Origin: Siphonodentalium dalli
Taxonomy: Eukaryota; Mollusca; Scaphopoda; Gadilida; Siphonodentaliidae
Direction: 5' to 3'
Assembly: GCA_032622095.1 (NCBI GenBank)
Contig: CP136061.1
Location: 116,012,754 to 116,076,753, forward strand
Length of the DNA stretch: 64,000 bases
Shown here: piece after piece, positions 1 to 11,085 of the stretch
How positions within the stretch are numbered: the stretch's first letter is position 1
Layout: every line of letters begins with the position of its first letter
Position numbers and translations under genes: made by a program
The notes under the pieces: model-generated
Database searches by the model: none
Seen by the model: the letters and a program-made list of their open reading frames with translations, nothing else
What the model was told of the DNA's origin: nothing

Positions 1-455
1 GCTGAGGGTATGTGCACAAAGCAAGTGGCTATATCACCAGGGGTGAGGTGGATATGTATACCTGGAGTGACCCTATGGTCATTGTTGTGGTATTTATGTA
101 TATCTTGACTGTCTATTAGGCCATGGGTGTGTATAAAAGGTATATAGGGTGGTGACCGTAAGGCCAATGGTGAGGTGAATGGGTATACAGGGATTGACTT
201 ATGTTCACAAACATGGTGAATATGTATACAGGAAGTGATTATATGGTTATGGGTTGTGTGTAGGATCATACCCTGTGTTCATGTATTGTAACTCGTGGCT
301 GTTTGGTCATTTGTGGTGTGTACGGGTATGTATAACCAAGTATGGCTATATGGTCATGGGTCAGGTGTACGTGTATACGGTGGGTGACTATATTGTCATT
401 TGTGTGGTGATTATGTATATATGGAGTTACTGTGTGGTAATGGATGGCAATCGCT
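1..455 (-). repeat. 42-bp minisatellite, left (inverted) arm
   Basis: Degenerate tandem copies of a roughly 42-bp monomer with the core 'tatggtcat...tgtatac', running in the orientation opposite to the block that starts at 541. The stretch about 290-420 is an imperfect reverse complement of about 590-720, so the two blocks form the arms of a foldback with an 86-bp spacer (456-541). The short reading frames here are shadows of the repeat on both strands. Confidence 0.75.
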
Positions 456-540
456 TTCCTCCATTGTACATACAGACAGACCATCAAGATGGAGAACTCT
501 GACATTACCTCTCTATTGATTAACATATCCTTGAGCTATT

Positions 541-1190
541 TTGGAAAGCGATAGACACCCAAGGTTTCACATGTACATCCCACATATTACCTCACAGAAA
601 CACCACAAAAATGACAATATAGTCACCCACTTTATACACGTACACCTGACCCATGACCATACAGCCATACTTGGTTATACCGTACACACAACAAATGATC
701 ATACAGTCATGAGTCACCATGCATGCACACCAGGCATACTCCTGTATCTGACATATGACCATATCGTCACTCTCTGTATACATATTCACTACATTCAGAA
801 TCATAAAGTCACTCCTTGTATACCTATTCACCTCACCATTGACCATACAGTCACTACCTGTATACATATTTGGCACCTCCATAGTCATATAACCACTCGA
901 TAAATACATTTATTACATATCTCATGCGGTTCTATCTATATACAGCCCACCCATGACCATAGATTCAATCCAGGTATACATATACACATCACCCATGGCC
1001 ATTCAGCCCTTCCCAATATACCAATACCAGCACCCACGACCACTCATACCTTCCATGCATATACACCTCACACATGACAATTCAGTAACTCACTGTATAC
1101 TCATGCACGCCATCCATCATCACACAGATACTGCCTACACACCCACCAATGATAATCCATCCACGACATATATAACAATATAACCAATGT
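541..1190 (+). repeat. 42-bp minisatellite, right arm
   Basis: Tandem monomers built around 'catacagtcactcc' and 'gtatacatattcacctcacc'. Two neighbouring copies of 'cata(a/c)agtcact' start at 802 and 844, giving the 42-bp period (14 codons). That period keeps frames open and produces His/Thr-rich peptides, which are not evidence of a gene. It is the partner arm of 1-455. Confidence 0.75.
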
Positions 1191-1720
1191 CAGAAATGGT
1201 AACGCGCTCAAGATAATATATTATAAACCCAAGAATGTAATTGTAGAATATAAAATATATTGGTTTTGCGAATGGCCAACTCAGAATTCCGTTAAAATAA
1301 CAATAACAACCAGCACCTAATTAACGAACCGGCAGCCGACTCGACCGTCTCCGACCACAACCCCCAGTGGGCTGCAGAAATTTATTTTATTTGTAATTGA
1401 CATATAGTTTATCACAAACCAAAAATCAAAATTAATCAACGTTGATTAACGATAATAAACGAAATTGAACTTCCCCAACTACACCTTTTACCGGACTCTG
1501 CCTCCAGCTCGCAGTTTGACTTTTAATCATCCCAAAAATTCCCATTCTATAAATAAAACTAATAAAACACCCATTGATAATGTAAGCGCCCACGAGAAAA
1601 GAGAATCTCGCCACCAGTTATACACGCGGCGCGCGTAAATATTCATCCCACCCTTTACCAGAATGGCAGGCCCTATATACCCACGCGCATAGCCAATGAC
1701 CAACCAGCTTACTCCATGTA
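1191..1720. other. AT-rich spacer between minisatellite blocks
   Basis: This stretch does not follow the 42-bp periodicity. It is AT-rich, with a more GC-rich patch near 1330-1375 and a 'cgcggcgcgcg' patch near 1626. No gene, hairpin with target duplication, or RNA was recognised. The two short overlapping minus-strand frames here lack recognisable motifs. Confidence 0.4.
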
Positions 1721-2190
1721 TATACACTTCAAACATGCACACATATACACCTATATATTACCCATAACCATTAAATAGCTCCCGATTTATCCACACACTC
1801 CATGACCATACAGACAGCACATGTCTACATATACACCCCACCTGTCATAATCCCGCCCATGACCTTACAGTCACTCTATGTATATACATGAACAATACAC
1901 AGGTGGCCATATAGCTTCTCTAGTTATGTCCATACACCATATCAATGGACATACAGCCACACCGGGTACACCCACACTGGGTACATACAACCATACACTA
2001 TACAGTCACTCCATGCATACCGTTTCACCTCACACATGATCACGATCACTCCTTGAATACCTACACATCTTACCATGGACACCCCACTCATAACCATATA
2101 ATCACTCCTTGTATGCCTATTCACCTTACCAATGATCAAACAGTAACTCCCTGGCTGTCATCTTGGCATCCACCCTGTACCCAGTTGATA
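1721..2190 (+). repeat. 42-bp minisatellite, second block
   Basis: The same monomer as 541-1190 resumes ('catacagtcactccatgcatacc', 'cataatcactccttgtatgcc') in the same orientation. It is more degenerate and breaks off near the start of the 'ggccagaatagcc' region. Confidence 0.65.
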
Positions 2191-3847
2191 AATTTTTATC
2201 ATAATGGGCCAGAATAGCCACATATTATGTTCCATCTCAAAGTTCTGCCCATTTCCTTTCAATAATATGGCCAGAATCACAAAAGAGGTTCTCGGAAAAA
2301 TTCCATACTGCATCTTTAAAATGAATTTGCTACCTTTTTCGGATAACGCAGAGATTAATGTTCGGGATATATGTAAAAGAAATGAATTTTATTACCAAAT
2401 TTGGTTGCCATCTTGAGAAAATGGTTTATAAATGCCGTAGTGTGACACAATTATGATCTCCAACAATAATCACCTTTCATATCAAAGATAGTTACATTTC
2501 ACTTGAACAAATGATCCAGACATGAAAAGTTAATTTTTGCCGATATTTTTTGTCAAGTTTTTGAGAGAAAACTCCAATATTTCTGGTAATGTCAGTGGTG
2601 ACAATAGTAAGAAAAACCATGGTGCATCAGACATGTTAGTATTCAATTATAGAAGACAGAATAGCCAATTGTATACATCAACCACAACTTGTAAGCGATT
2701 GAAGGGCATGCTGAGGCAGTATCTACCATTTCCCGTATTTTGACGGTCTTTTTGGCAGCCATTTTGAGCCAAAGTAACAATTTTGGTTCCAATGAGTTGG
2801 AATATTCATAGGTAATGATATGCCTCACTTACATTACAAATTTCTGTTCATTTCTTGTAGAAATATGACTAGAATCCCAATTGTGATTTTTTGTGAAATT
2901 TAATACCGCATTCTGTAAATTCGAATTTTTGAGGGATCGGACGGGGCTAGGAGCCCAGTAATTGCATATTTTATTGCTCCAATGATCAGTTAATATATAA
3001 AATACAAAATAAAGTCTCATTTCTCAACCATTTCCAAACAAAATAAACTGATCTAGAAGATGTAAGTGAAAAAATGTCATATTTTCAACTTTCGGTGGCC
3101 ATTTTGGCAGCCATTTTGGATTGGGAGTTTCAATTTTGCCCTATCGAAGTGTCATTGTGTCCTAGCTTCATGAAAATATATACATTAGTATACATTTTAC
3201 TAGAGTTTCCAGCTATAATTTGCATCAACTGACTTAGGGTCTGGTCTGAAAAACGGCGGCCATGATGGCCGCCATCTTGTCTGGAGTCTATACGGCCACT
3301 TTTTGTTCTTGTTAACATTAAAAGTTGAAGGACATAATAAAGAACAAAATGGGTGGGGTAAAGTTAAGTCCCATTGCGTTGCAAGGGTACCGCCATTAGC
3401 TCCCAGACTGTCATATTAAGGTGCAAGAAAGCACAAAAACCCAACAACTCCCGTCATATAAAATCATAAAACGCTCTTTATTTACAGCATTTGACTCACA
3501 AAGTGCCACTTTAATGTCTTAAATGTTTGTTTATGTGTTTAAAATGTTTCATGAAACTCAATTGGCGGCAAAAACCGTTTTGATTGACATACAGTCTTTT
3601 CCTATCTATGATTTCCTATTTTGGCGGGAATATTGGCGGCCATCTTGGAATACGCCCCCTAGCGGCCAAACGGACACTTTTTGTCAAGGCCAACAAGTCA
3701 AATTTTGTTCCTGGTGCTATAAGCTTTCTATTGACACCAAAAAAACCTTGCCCCCCCCTGGGGTGCAACGAAAGTCAATTTTCCATTTTCTATCTCATGG
3801 ACTACTCTGGATGAAGGTGAATTTGTTAGAATGAAACCAGTTGGTAA
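2191..3847. repeat. Diffuse 'gccattttgg' repeats
   Basis: About 1.65 kb with repeated short phrases such as 'ggcagccattttgg', 'ggcggccatcttgg' and 'actttttgtc/ttct', separated by AT-rich sequence. This is the style of the low-copy tandem families that also fill 61.9-63.3 kb, but no exact period was established. The frame at 3523-3834 has no recognisable motif. No gene is supported. Confidence 0.45.
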
Positions 3848-3853
3848 CAATAA

Positions 3854-4234
3854 AGTGTGGAAAAAGCAGTTGTTCAAAAACGTGTTGGTGACAGGTCATA
3901 TGAGGTTACATGTGACAATGGTTCCGGTGTGTATGTTCGCAATCGTACATTCCTGAGAAAGCGCAATGAACAGTGGGATAATGGTGACATTCAAACCCGT
4001 AACCAAACTCCAGTTTCATAAGACACAACTCGTAGACAATTGGAGAATGAGACAATAGATCACAATGAAACGGTAGTGTCCGATTCTGAGAATGCTACGC
4101 GTGCGCCAGTTATGGCTGAACCAAATGACAATGACAGTAGTTTCAATAAACCAACGGGCATTCAAAAAGTTGCATCCCCAGTTGTAATCAGAAGTGGAAG
4201 AGTTGTGAATGCATCATCTAGGTATCGTGACTGA
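3854..4234 (+). pseudogene. Ty3/gypsy-like pol, C-terminal fragment
   Basis: Translation in the frame of base 3866 gives a retroelement integrase tail: 'RSYEV', 'GVYVRNRTFLRK', then, past an in-frame stop at 4019-4021, an acidic linker and a closing 'RSGRVVNASSRYRD' before the stop at about 4232. An arginine-rich 'RSGR..k.p.RY' ending is common in gypsy/BEL-type polyproteins. The frame is lost upstream of 3854. The downstream polypurine tract fits the 3' end of the element. I judge it a truncated, dead copy; family assignment is by motif only. Confidence 0.65.
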
Positions 4235-4285
4235 CAGTATAATGTTTAACACACGTGCTATATGTTACATGACAGTTCATTTTGT

Positions 4286-4298
4286 AAAAAAAGGAGGA
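4286..4298 (+). other. Polypurine tract of the gypsy-like remnant
   Basis: A run of A followed by GGAGGA sits 50 bp after the pol stop and directly before 'tgtttcaatatg', the usual arrangement of a plus-strand primer site abutting a 3' LTR that begins TG. The LTR probably starts at 4299; its end was not found. Confidence 0.5.
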
Positions 4299-4862
4299 TG
4301 TTTCAATATGTCATATTTCGTTCCGTTTTATGGTTGTTCTGTATTTTGTGAGTTACCAAAATAGAAGCATTTGTTTGAACCACGTTGTCAATTCAATCTG
4401 TAAATCCAAACCTAGAGGTTTTGAAACAATAATCTTTTAACATAAATTTGTGATGTTTTGTCATGGAGTTGTGCACCAACATATTTTTGGATCGGGTGGG
4501 GTTTGTGGTGACTCTTTAAGGCGTCTTGGGGGGGGGGGGTCAACTTACAGCACCCTTTGTTTCACCTTAATATATAAAGTAACCGAGAAATGGCATGGGT
4601 CACCTATATGAACCCATCTGAATGGGCGGCGGCCATGTTCGAATAAGGAATGGATGTCACGTGGTTCGTATAAATTTAATACAAGCTGAAAAATGCGTCT
4701 TTTTGAAGAAAAAATAAAGTGGTGGCCATTTTGAATCAGTCGAACATTATGATTGGTTCGTTGGGGGAAAATCAGTCTTCGCAGTTCACATTGACCATTC
4801 ATGTCAAATTGCATGCTTTGCGTCACAACAAAGTGAACGATTCTGTTACTACTCTTGACACA
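4299..4862. other. Probable 3' LTR start and unassigned sequence
   Basis: It begins with the TG expected of an LTR after the polypurine tract. No second LTR copy exists in the window, so the LTR's end cannot be set. It contains a G run near 4530 and a 'ggcggccatg'/'ggtggccatttt' phrase. It ends at the A|TC junction where the Helitron array begins. Nothing else was recognised. Confidence 0.3.
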
Positions 4863-5263
4863 TCTCATATATATTTTGAAGACCTCTGTTTGTTTGTTTG
4901 TTTGTCTGTCTGTCTGTCTGTCATTAATACAAATCTACGATTCTTGACCGATCGGGACGAAACTTGGTACGTGAGTGTAGTTTGACCAGGCGGTCGTCGT
5001 TCTCGTATTGGCGAGCCCGTGCGGCGCCCGCTTCGCGCATGCGCAGACGAGATCTCGGAAACGGGTGGAGCTATCGACTTGAAATTTGGTATGTGAATGT
5101 ATCTTGCCCCGGATACGAATTTTATCGGGTCGCCGAGCCCGTGCGACGCCAGTTTCGCGCATGCGCAGACCAGATCTCTGAAACGGGTAGAGCGATCGAC
5201 TTGAAATTTGGTTTTTGAATAGCCCGGATGAATAGCCCGGACAACGTCGGGCTCATCGGCTAG
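4863..5263 (+). mobile_element. Helitron-like non-autonomous element 1
   Basis: It starts TCTCATATATATTTTGAAG after an A (4862) and ends in a short hairpin 'cccggacaacgtcggg', a few bases, then CTAG (5260-5263). A 5' TC, a subterminal hairpin and a terminal CTRR with insertion between A and T are the signatures of canonical Helitrons. Inside are a (TGTY)n tract and CG-rich internal repeats around 'cgcgcatgcgcagac'. No Rep/helicase is present, so it is non-autonomous. Confidence 0.75.
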
Positions 5264-5605
5264 TCTCATATATATTTTGAAGACCTCTGTTTGTTTGTCT
5301 GTCTGTATGTTTGTCTGTCATTTATACAAATCTACGATCCTCGACCGATCGGGACGAAACTTGGTACGTGGGTGTAGTTTGAGCAGGCGGTCGAAGTTGT
5401 CGTATTGGCGAGCCCGTGCGGCGCCCGCTTCGCGCATGCGCAGACGAGATATCGGAAACGGGTGGAGCTATCGACTTGAAATTTGCTATGTGAATGTATC
5501 TTGCCCCGGATACGAATTTTATCTGGACAACGTCGGGCTGGGTTGAGCTATCGACTTGAAATCTGGTTTTTGAATAGCCCGGACAACGTCGGGCTCATCG
5601 GCTAG
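5264..5605 (+). mobile_element. Helitron-like element 2 (tandem)
   Basis: It begins directly at the T after the CTAG of element 1 with the same TCTCATATATATTTTGAAG start and ends in the same hairpin and CTAG (5602-5605). It is about 60 bp shorter than element 1 because one internal 'cgagcccgtgcgacgcc' block is missing. Confidence 0.75.
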
Positions 5606-5973
5606 TCTCTTATATATTTTGAAGACCTCTGTTTGTCTGTCTGTATGTCTGTATGTCATTTATACAAATCTACGATTCTCGACCGATCTGGACGAAACTT
5701 GGTACGTGTGTGTAGTTTGACAAGGCGGTCGTCGTTGTCGTATTGGCGAGCCCGTGCAGCGCATGCGCAGACGAGATCTCGGAAACGGATGGAGCTATCG
5801 ACTTGAAATTTGCTATGTGAATGTATCTTGCCCCGGATACGAATTTTATCGGGTCGCCGAGCCCGTGCGACGCCAGCTTCGCGCATGCGCATACCAGATC
5901 TCGGAACGGGTGGAGCTATCGACTTGAAATTTGGTTTTTGAATAGCCCGGATAACGTCGGGCTCATCGGCTAG
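5606..5973 (+). mobile_element. Helitron-like element 3 (tandem)
   Basis: It starts TCTCTTATATATTTTGAAG and ends 'cccggataacgtcggg' hairpin, 'ctcatcgg', CTAG (5970-5973). It shares the TGTC-rich 5' tract and the 'ggatacgaattttatcgggtc' block with element 1 and carries a small deletion beside 'cgtgcagcgcatgcgc'. Confidence 0.72.
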
Positions 5974-6610
5974 TCTATTATATATTTTGGGAAATCTGTG
6001 TGTCTGTCTGTCTGTCTGTTCTCGATGGACTCGAGAACGGCCTAGTCGATTTCGATGAAACTTGGTATGTGGGTATACTTTCGGCCGGGGAGTGGCATGG
6101 GCCTATTAATTTATCCGTGCGACGTGACCTTGAAATCGGGTCATTTCAAGGTCGAACGCCCGAGTATCACGGGATTTCGATGAAAATTAGTGTAGACCTA
6201 CGGATACTTTCGTATGGGGAGTGTCGTAAGCCTATTCGTTTGCCCGTGCGACGTGACCTTGACCTTGAAATCGGGTCAATTCAAGGTCAAATCGCGAATT
6301 TTTATGGGATTTCGACGAAATTTGATACGTAGGGTTACTTTTGTCCACTGAGTGTTTTGGACGGGTCAAATCGTGACCCCGACCTGACCTTGACCTTCAA
6401 AATTATCAATTCGAGGTCAAATCGGGTAAAACCGGATGGATTTCGACGGGTACTTTTGTCGGGTGCTTTTGTCCGGGCAGTGTTGTTGACGGGTCAAATC
6501 GTGACCCCACCTGACCTTGACCTTCAAAATGGACAATTCAAGGTCAAATCGCGCAATTCGCCGAAAAGCAAAGGGGAAACAGCCCGGACGAAGACGGGTC
6601 CACCTGCTAG
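5974..6610 (+). mobile_element. Helitron-like element 4, divergent
   Basis: It starts TCTATTATATATTTTGGG and ends with the hairpin 'cccggacgaagacggg', then CTAG at 6607-6610 followed by T (6611). The ends match elements 1-3, but the interior is a different, 637-bp sequence. That interior carries four subrepeats of about 130 bp, each pairing a 'tgaccttga' with a nearby inverted 'tcaaggtca' or close variant. No coding capacity was seen. Confidence 0.7.
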
Positions 6611-7146
6611 TAATTATATATAAGAAGGCAGTGTAACTCATCGTAATTGATCATAAGTGGTGTAAATTCAACATAATTGATATTTCGTTATGCTCACTTG
6701 GTTATTTTCACGTATACTTCCAAATAATAGTCATCGTATTTCCCGGACAGAACCGATTAAATTGGGAGAGAACCAACTCGATCGGGAGAGAACCGATCGA
6801 GATATCACAATTGGCACTTTTCGTCGTTGTTATTACTCGCACAATAGGATTTTCATTATGTTTACGTTATTTGGGACCATAGATTGTGAGGGGAATGGAC
6901 AAACTTATCGAATTATCACCTAGATGGCACAAAAGTTGCGTTTTAACTGTCAAAAAATCGCGAAAATGTATAATTTGGATCATCAGGAACCGTCACAAAT
7001 CAGTCAAGAACCATCACAAATCGGCGATAGAACGATTTCCGATGTAACAGTTCCTACACAGTGATTTTCATAAACTAGATGATAAAGACATATTATGGAC
7101 TTGTTCGGTGCGTCAAACTGATAAAAAGTTAGTATTCAGGTGCTAT
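6611..7146. other. Unassigned sequence
   Basis: AT-rich sequence with a short local repeat near 6755-6800 ('gggagagaaccgatcga' type) and another near 6985-7025 ('accatcacaaatc'). No gene, RNA or mobile element was recognised. Confidence 0.35.
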
Positions 7147-7153
7147 GTCAACT

Positions 7154-7347
7154 CACAGGGGCCTGTAACGCGCTCCGCGCCCGCCCCCTTTTGCGCTGCC
7201 CATATACGCAGCTTATATATACACGCCTGCTTCACGTTAATGGTAGTATAATAAGGACGTGAAGCAGGCGCGTATATAGTAGCGGCGTATATGGGCAGCG
7301 CAAAGGGGGGGGGGGGTGGGCAGCGGAGCGCGTTACAGGGCCCTGTG
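7154..7347. mobile_element. 194-bp foldback element with 7-bp target duplication
   Basis: Long near-palindrome. Left end CACAGGGGCCTGTAACGCGC and right end its near complement, with arms of about 80 bp including 'gggcagcgcaaagggg' and 'gcctgcttcacgt'. It is flanked on both sides by GTCAACT (7147-7153 and 7348-7354), a likely target-site duplication. It carries no coding sequence; the minus-strand open frame crossing it is incidental. Superfamily is not assigned. Confidence 0.75.
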
Positions 7348-7541
7348 GTCAACTGGAGGTATATATGTAGCATTCTAACATCGCCGAACATCTCAAGCAA
7401 ATCGACCGTATATACCACTCCAAAGAAAACATCGTCCGAACTATAAACGCTTAATTGTAAATATTTACATCTCGATTCGGACGCAGCTATCGGAGATAAA
7501 CTAACGAAAACGAATTCGCCATCGAGAGTCACTACATTTAA

Positions 7542-8005
7542 AGATGCATAATCCGAATTAACGCTCGCAAATTATAATTTTCTTGGCTTCGGGAGTAAAA
7601 AATATTTGATTCTAGTCGAGGAACCCACCCATCAAAGCTCATGCAGAGTTATCAAATGTCGATGTTTGAAATCTATTATTTTTCACCATCGATAATTTTG
7701 AGTGGCCCAGTAAACAGTCGACCAGAAGACTGTCTCTGACCAAATTGCGGATGAAGATGTATAACTCTAAAATAAAGTGTCTCTTTTGTGTCAGATATTT
7801 GACAAAACGGTAAAATTTCGTTGTGAACAAAATGTTGATTAAAATAACATGTTTTGGGCAATTTTATACTAAAGTTGACCATGGTCATACCGGTAGCATT
7901 ATTTTTGGGCAATTACTCGATTCTGATAACTGAAGCGGCATTTCAAACAATGTTGGTGTTGTTGGAATCTGATGATATGGGGACAATCGAATCGGATTGA
8001 GTACC
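7542..8005. mobile_element. TTAA MITE family B, diverged copy
   Basis: Flanked by TTAA at 7538-7541 and 8006-8009. The right end '...atcggattgagtacc' matches the family B end; the left end 'agatgcataatccga' is diverged. The interior shares 'cttcgggagtaaaaaatatttgattc' with the copies at 11365 and 52648. Non-coding. Confidence 0.6.
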
Positions 8006-8009
8006 TTAA

Positions 8010-9290
8010 ATTAATATATCAGAATGACTGCGTGTGTTGTCAATTGGGATATAATATTTGTAATAAGAGGTCATCACCAAAATGTCTCCCGACGAAGGTG
8101 GCAGGTTTATAGGATTTATGGGTTTCAGATCCTTATACTACTAACTATGTAGGAGAAATTGATTACATAATATGATACAAAGTGCATATTCACTAAATAT
8201 GTTGCACATCTTCAATGTGTTGAGAAAGGTTCAACAACTCTAAAACAAGACAGTCAATGACTGTGGGTCGCTCACCAGACTGTAAAGACTGTGACTCTGG
8301 TGACTACCTGTTCAACAGTCAGTACTTAACAAAATCACTTAAGACAAGTAGTTCTAAACATGGATATAACTGGAGGTTCTCAGATGAGTAGGGCTATTCA
8401 CCTTGAACTTTCTAATTGCACACCACTGACAAATCTCAAACCTCTTACTGTTTAAAGAAGACAACCATCCCGATACCACAGTACTAAGTTCACAAAAATC
8501 CTTTTCACACCCATCTTAGGTTGAATTTTACAACTGGTACCAGTCCTTCAAGCTCTTAAACTTTTGAAAATTACCAACCTGACACCCCATTAAGATAAAA
8601 TTTGTGGCCAATTCTGTACAACAGTTTAACCTGAAGTAGGAACATATGGACTGTTGATTTAAAAACACACATGTATGGATTGTTGATTTAAAAACATACA
8701 TTTTGGAAAATCAAACCAAACTATGATAACAATTCTAACCTATTTTGGTGTGAACATCTAATCTACAACTAATGTTGTATCAGGTATGAAATTTTCAAGT
8801 GATTAAACTTTGATCAAAATAGGGGGTCAAAACTCCACCATCTACACTCCCTCCCCATTGCCTCGCCAGGCTGCCTAGAAATCAATATTATTATACCAGT
8901 ACCAAACAGCATAGAGGAGAGTTATCTCTGCCCCTATTAGAACAAATGTGAAACCCCAACTATGAGATCCATTCATCTAGTAATATCAATATACCCCCAA
9001 TATCCAATATACCCCCAATTTTTCTTTGAAAAATCAGGGCATGATTTCACCTGGAAAAGTGGTGGTTAAGAAAATATTGGAAAATTAACAACTAATGTTG
9101 TATCAGGCATGAAATTTATTGTTGTGAACATCTAATCTACAACTAATGTTGTATCAGGCATGAACTTTTCAATGTTTAAATTTTGATTAAAGTAGGGGGT
9201 CAAAACTCCATCCCCTCTATACTCCCTCCCCATTACCTCAAACATTGCCCCTACCCAGGCTGCCCAGAAATCAATATTATTATACCAGAA
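8010..9290. repeat. Dispersed repeat with internal duplication
   Basis: About 8230-8600 is paralogous to about 13175-13510 (shared 'acaagacagtcaatgactg', 'gtcgctcaccagactg'). Within it, 8748-8903 and 9126-9288 are two diverged direct copies (shared 'caactaatgttgtatcaggc', 'agggggtcaaaactcc', 'aatcaatattattatacca'). No open frame of interest. Confidence 0.55.
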
Positions 9291-9777
9291 TGAGGTCCCC
9301 AAAAGGTGAATTTAATGACACTATTCCGCAAGGTGGGCTAGCATCACAGAATTCACCCTCTGGGGGCCTCTTTTCCTAAAAAATGACCCCATTTGAACAA
9401 TCTGAACCCCGATCACCCAAGGTCCCTCCACACCAAATATAAGCTATATATGGCTATAGGCCCAATGGTTCTTGAGAAGAAATTGTTTTAAGAATTACTA
9501 TGGTGGGAAAGAGTTATGGCCCTGGCTTTGCACCTATTTGATCTGATGAACTTATTTGAACAAATCTGATTGTGAGTCACCAAGGGAACCAAAATATATA
9601 AACACATTCGGTCATTAATATGGAGAAGAAAACAATTGATAGACCCATGGTTAGACATCCCAACAAACAGGGATAGAAGGACCGCCTGACAGACAGAAGA
9701 CAAATACAATCCAATATACCCCCAATTTTTCTTCACCTGGATAAGTGGTGGTTAAGAAAATAATATGAAACAGCCAA
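9291..9777. repeat. MITE-C fragment and 'gaacaaatctga' repeats
   Basis: 9291-9378 holds an isolated core of MITE-C ('gaatgaggtcccc...' facing '...ggggcctc'). 9380-9740 holds copies of a roughly 110-bp mollusc-type repeat ('tggccctggct', 'gaacaaatctga', 'caccaaatataa'). No coding content was recognised. Confidence 0.5.
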
Positions 9778-10262
9778 GTCTGAATTTAGTTTGTCTGACA
9801 TTTGCAGAATGAGGTCCCCAAAAGGTGAATTTAATGACACTATTCCGCAAGGCAGACTAGCATAACCAAATTCACACTCAGTCTGATTAGGCCTCAACTG
9901 CTATGGGAAACATAGAAACAGATTGAAGTTCTACAGTTGAAGTTGCTGATGCACACCCATTGAGCACCTCAATTATGCATTTAATCTTCTGCAAATTAGG
10001 GGACATAGAAACTAAACAGAAGGGAAAAAGTCAAAAAGTAACTAAAACAAAATATCAATTTGATACTCAAGATACTTCCCAGAAGATGAGGCCTAAGCAG
10101 AATGAGGTCCATGGATGGTGAATTTGGTGATGCTGTACAGGGTAGCAACAGGGTAGCAACACTAAATTCACCCTCTGGGGACCTCATTCTGCTGTACAGG
10201 GTAGCAACACTAAATTCACCCTCTGGGGACCTCATTCGGCAAATGTCAGACACACTCAATTT
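9778..10262. mobile_element. MITE family C, long form
   Basis: The outer ends 'gtttgtctgacatttgc' and 'gcaaatgtcagacac' are inverted. Just inside are cores 'gaatgaggtcc' and 'ggacctcattc', which also fold. The interior ('caactgctatgg', 'gcaaattaggggacatagaaac', 'gaagatgaggcctaag') is shared with 14408-15235. A short tandem repeat ('gggtagcaac', 'ctaaattcaccctctgggg') has expanded near 10140-10235. No certain target duplication was found. Confidence 0.6.
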
Positions 10263-10894
10263 TAATTTGAGTATAACAAGCACCAGTGCTAGTGTTGTTT
10301 ACACAAACCTTTCCAACAACATTATAATCTCTAATCGGTCATTCTGATCTCAATTAATGACCTGACTTTATCTCTCTGACGCTACCAGAGTCTTCTGGCA
10401 GTTATAATAATGGCAGGTATACTAGTAATAACTGCTTCTGGTGAGAGGTAAGTTGTGATATGATATGGGGTGAAGGGGCTTTGGTTGTGGGCAGGGTGGG
10501 GACATGGGTCATGTGTGTGTGTGTGTGTGAGGGTGTGTGTGTGTGAGGGTGGGGGGGGGGGGGGTTGTGCGTGTGTAAACCCAACGCTGTGAAGACATTC
10601 ATATAGTAAAACAATGTCCTCACAATGTTAACAATTTTTTCCCTTAAGGCGACGGAAATTTGTATTTTTTGAAATTTTTTCGTCCGCATGCGTTGCAAAG
10701 ATTGCCGTTATTTCGTTAAAGGTACCATCCGAGTTTGGATATATTTACGAAATAACGGGAGTCCTCACAACTACGGTATTGTTTGAATTTCTAAAGAAAT
10801 GTCCCCACAACATATGTAATACAAACAATGGTGTGAGGGTGTGTGTGTGTGTGTGTGTGTGAGGGTGTGTGAGGGTGGGTGGGTGGGTGTGTGT

Positions 10895-10943
<49 letters not shown>

Positions 10944-11085
10944 GTGATGGAAAGTTTCTGTGATTTCATTAAAGATTCAAGTTTCATAACTCTGAGGATG
11001 TTAAAATGGTGAAGAGTTTTTTAAATTTAATAACATGATTTTAATAATAAAAAAATTTGTGTGTTAAATTGAGCAAGGAGTTAAA
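10263..11085. repeat. GT/G-rich microsatellite region
   Basis: (GT)n tracts with interspersed GGGTG occupy about 10508-10575 and 10830-10945, each ending in a poly-G run. The two tracts sit in related surroundings (diverged direct copies with 'acaatg' and 'gtcctcacaa'). No gene was recognised. Pro/His-rich minus-strand frames arise from the repeats. Confidence 0.65.

Noticed and set aside
254-1183. His/Thr-rich frames on both strands
   Set aside because: By-products of the 42-bp minisatellite, a multiple of three, with no codon signature or domain.
7143-7532. 129-codon minus-strand frame as a gene
   Set aside because: Half of it is the foldback at 7154-7347 and the rest shows no motif; the paralogous MITE-B sequence is non-coding.
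10402-10987. Pro/His/Thr-rich minus-strand frames
   Set aside because: Translation of (GT)n and poly-G tracts.
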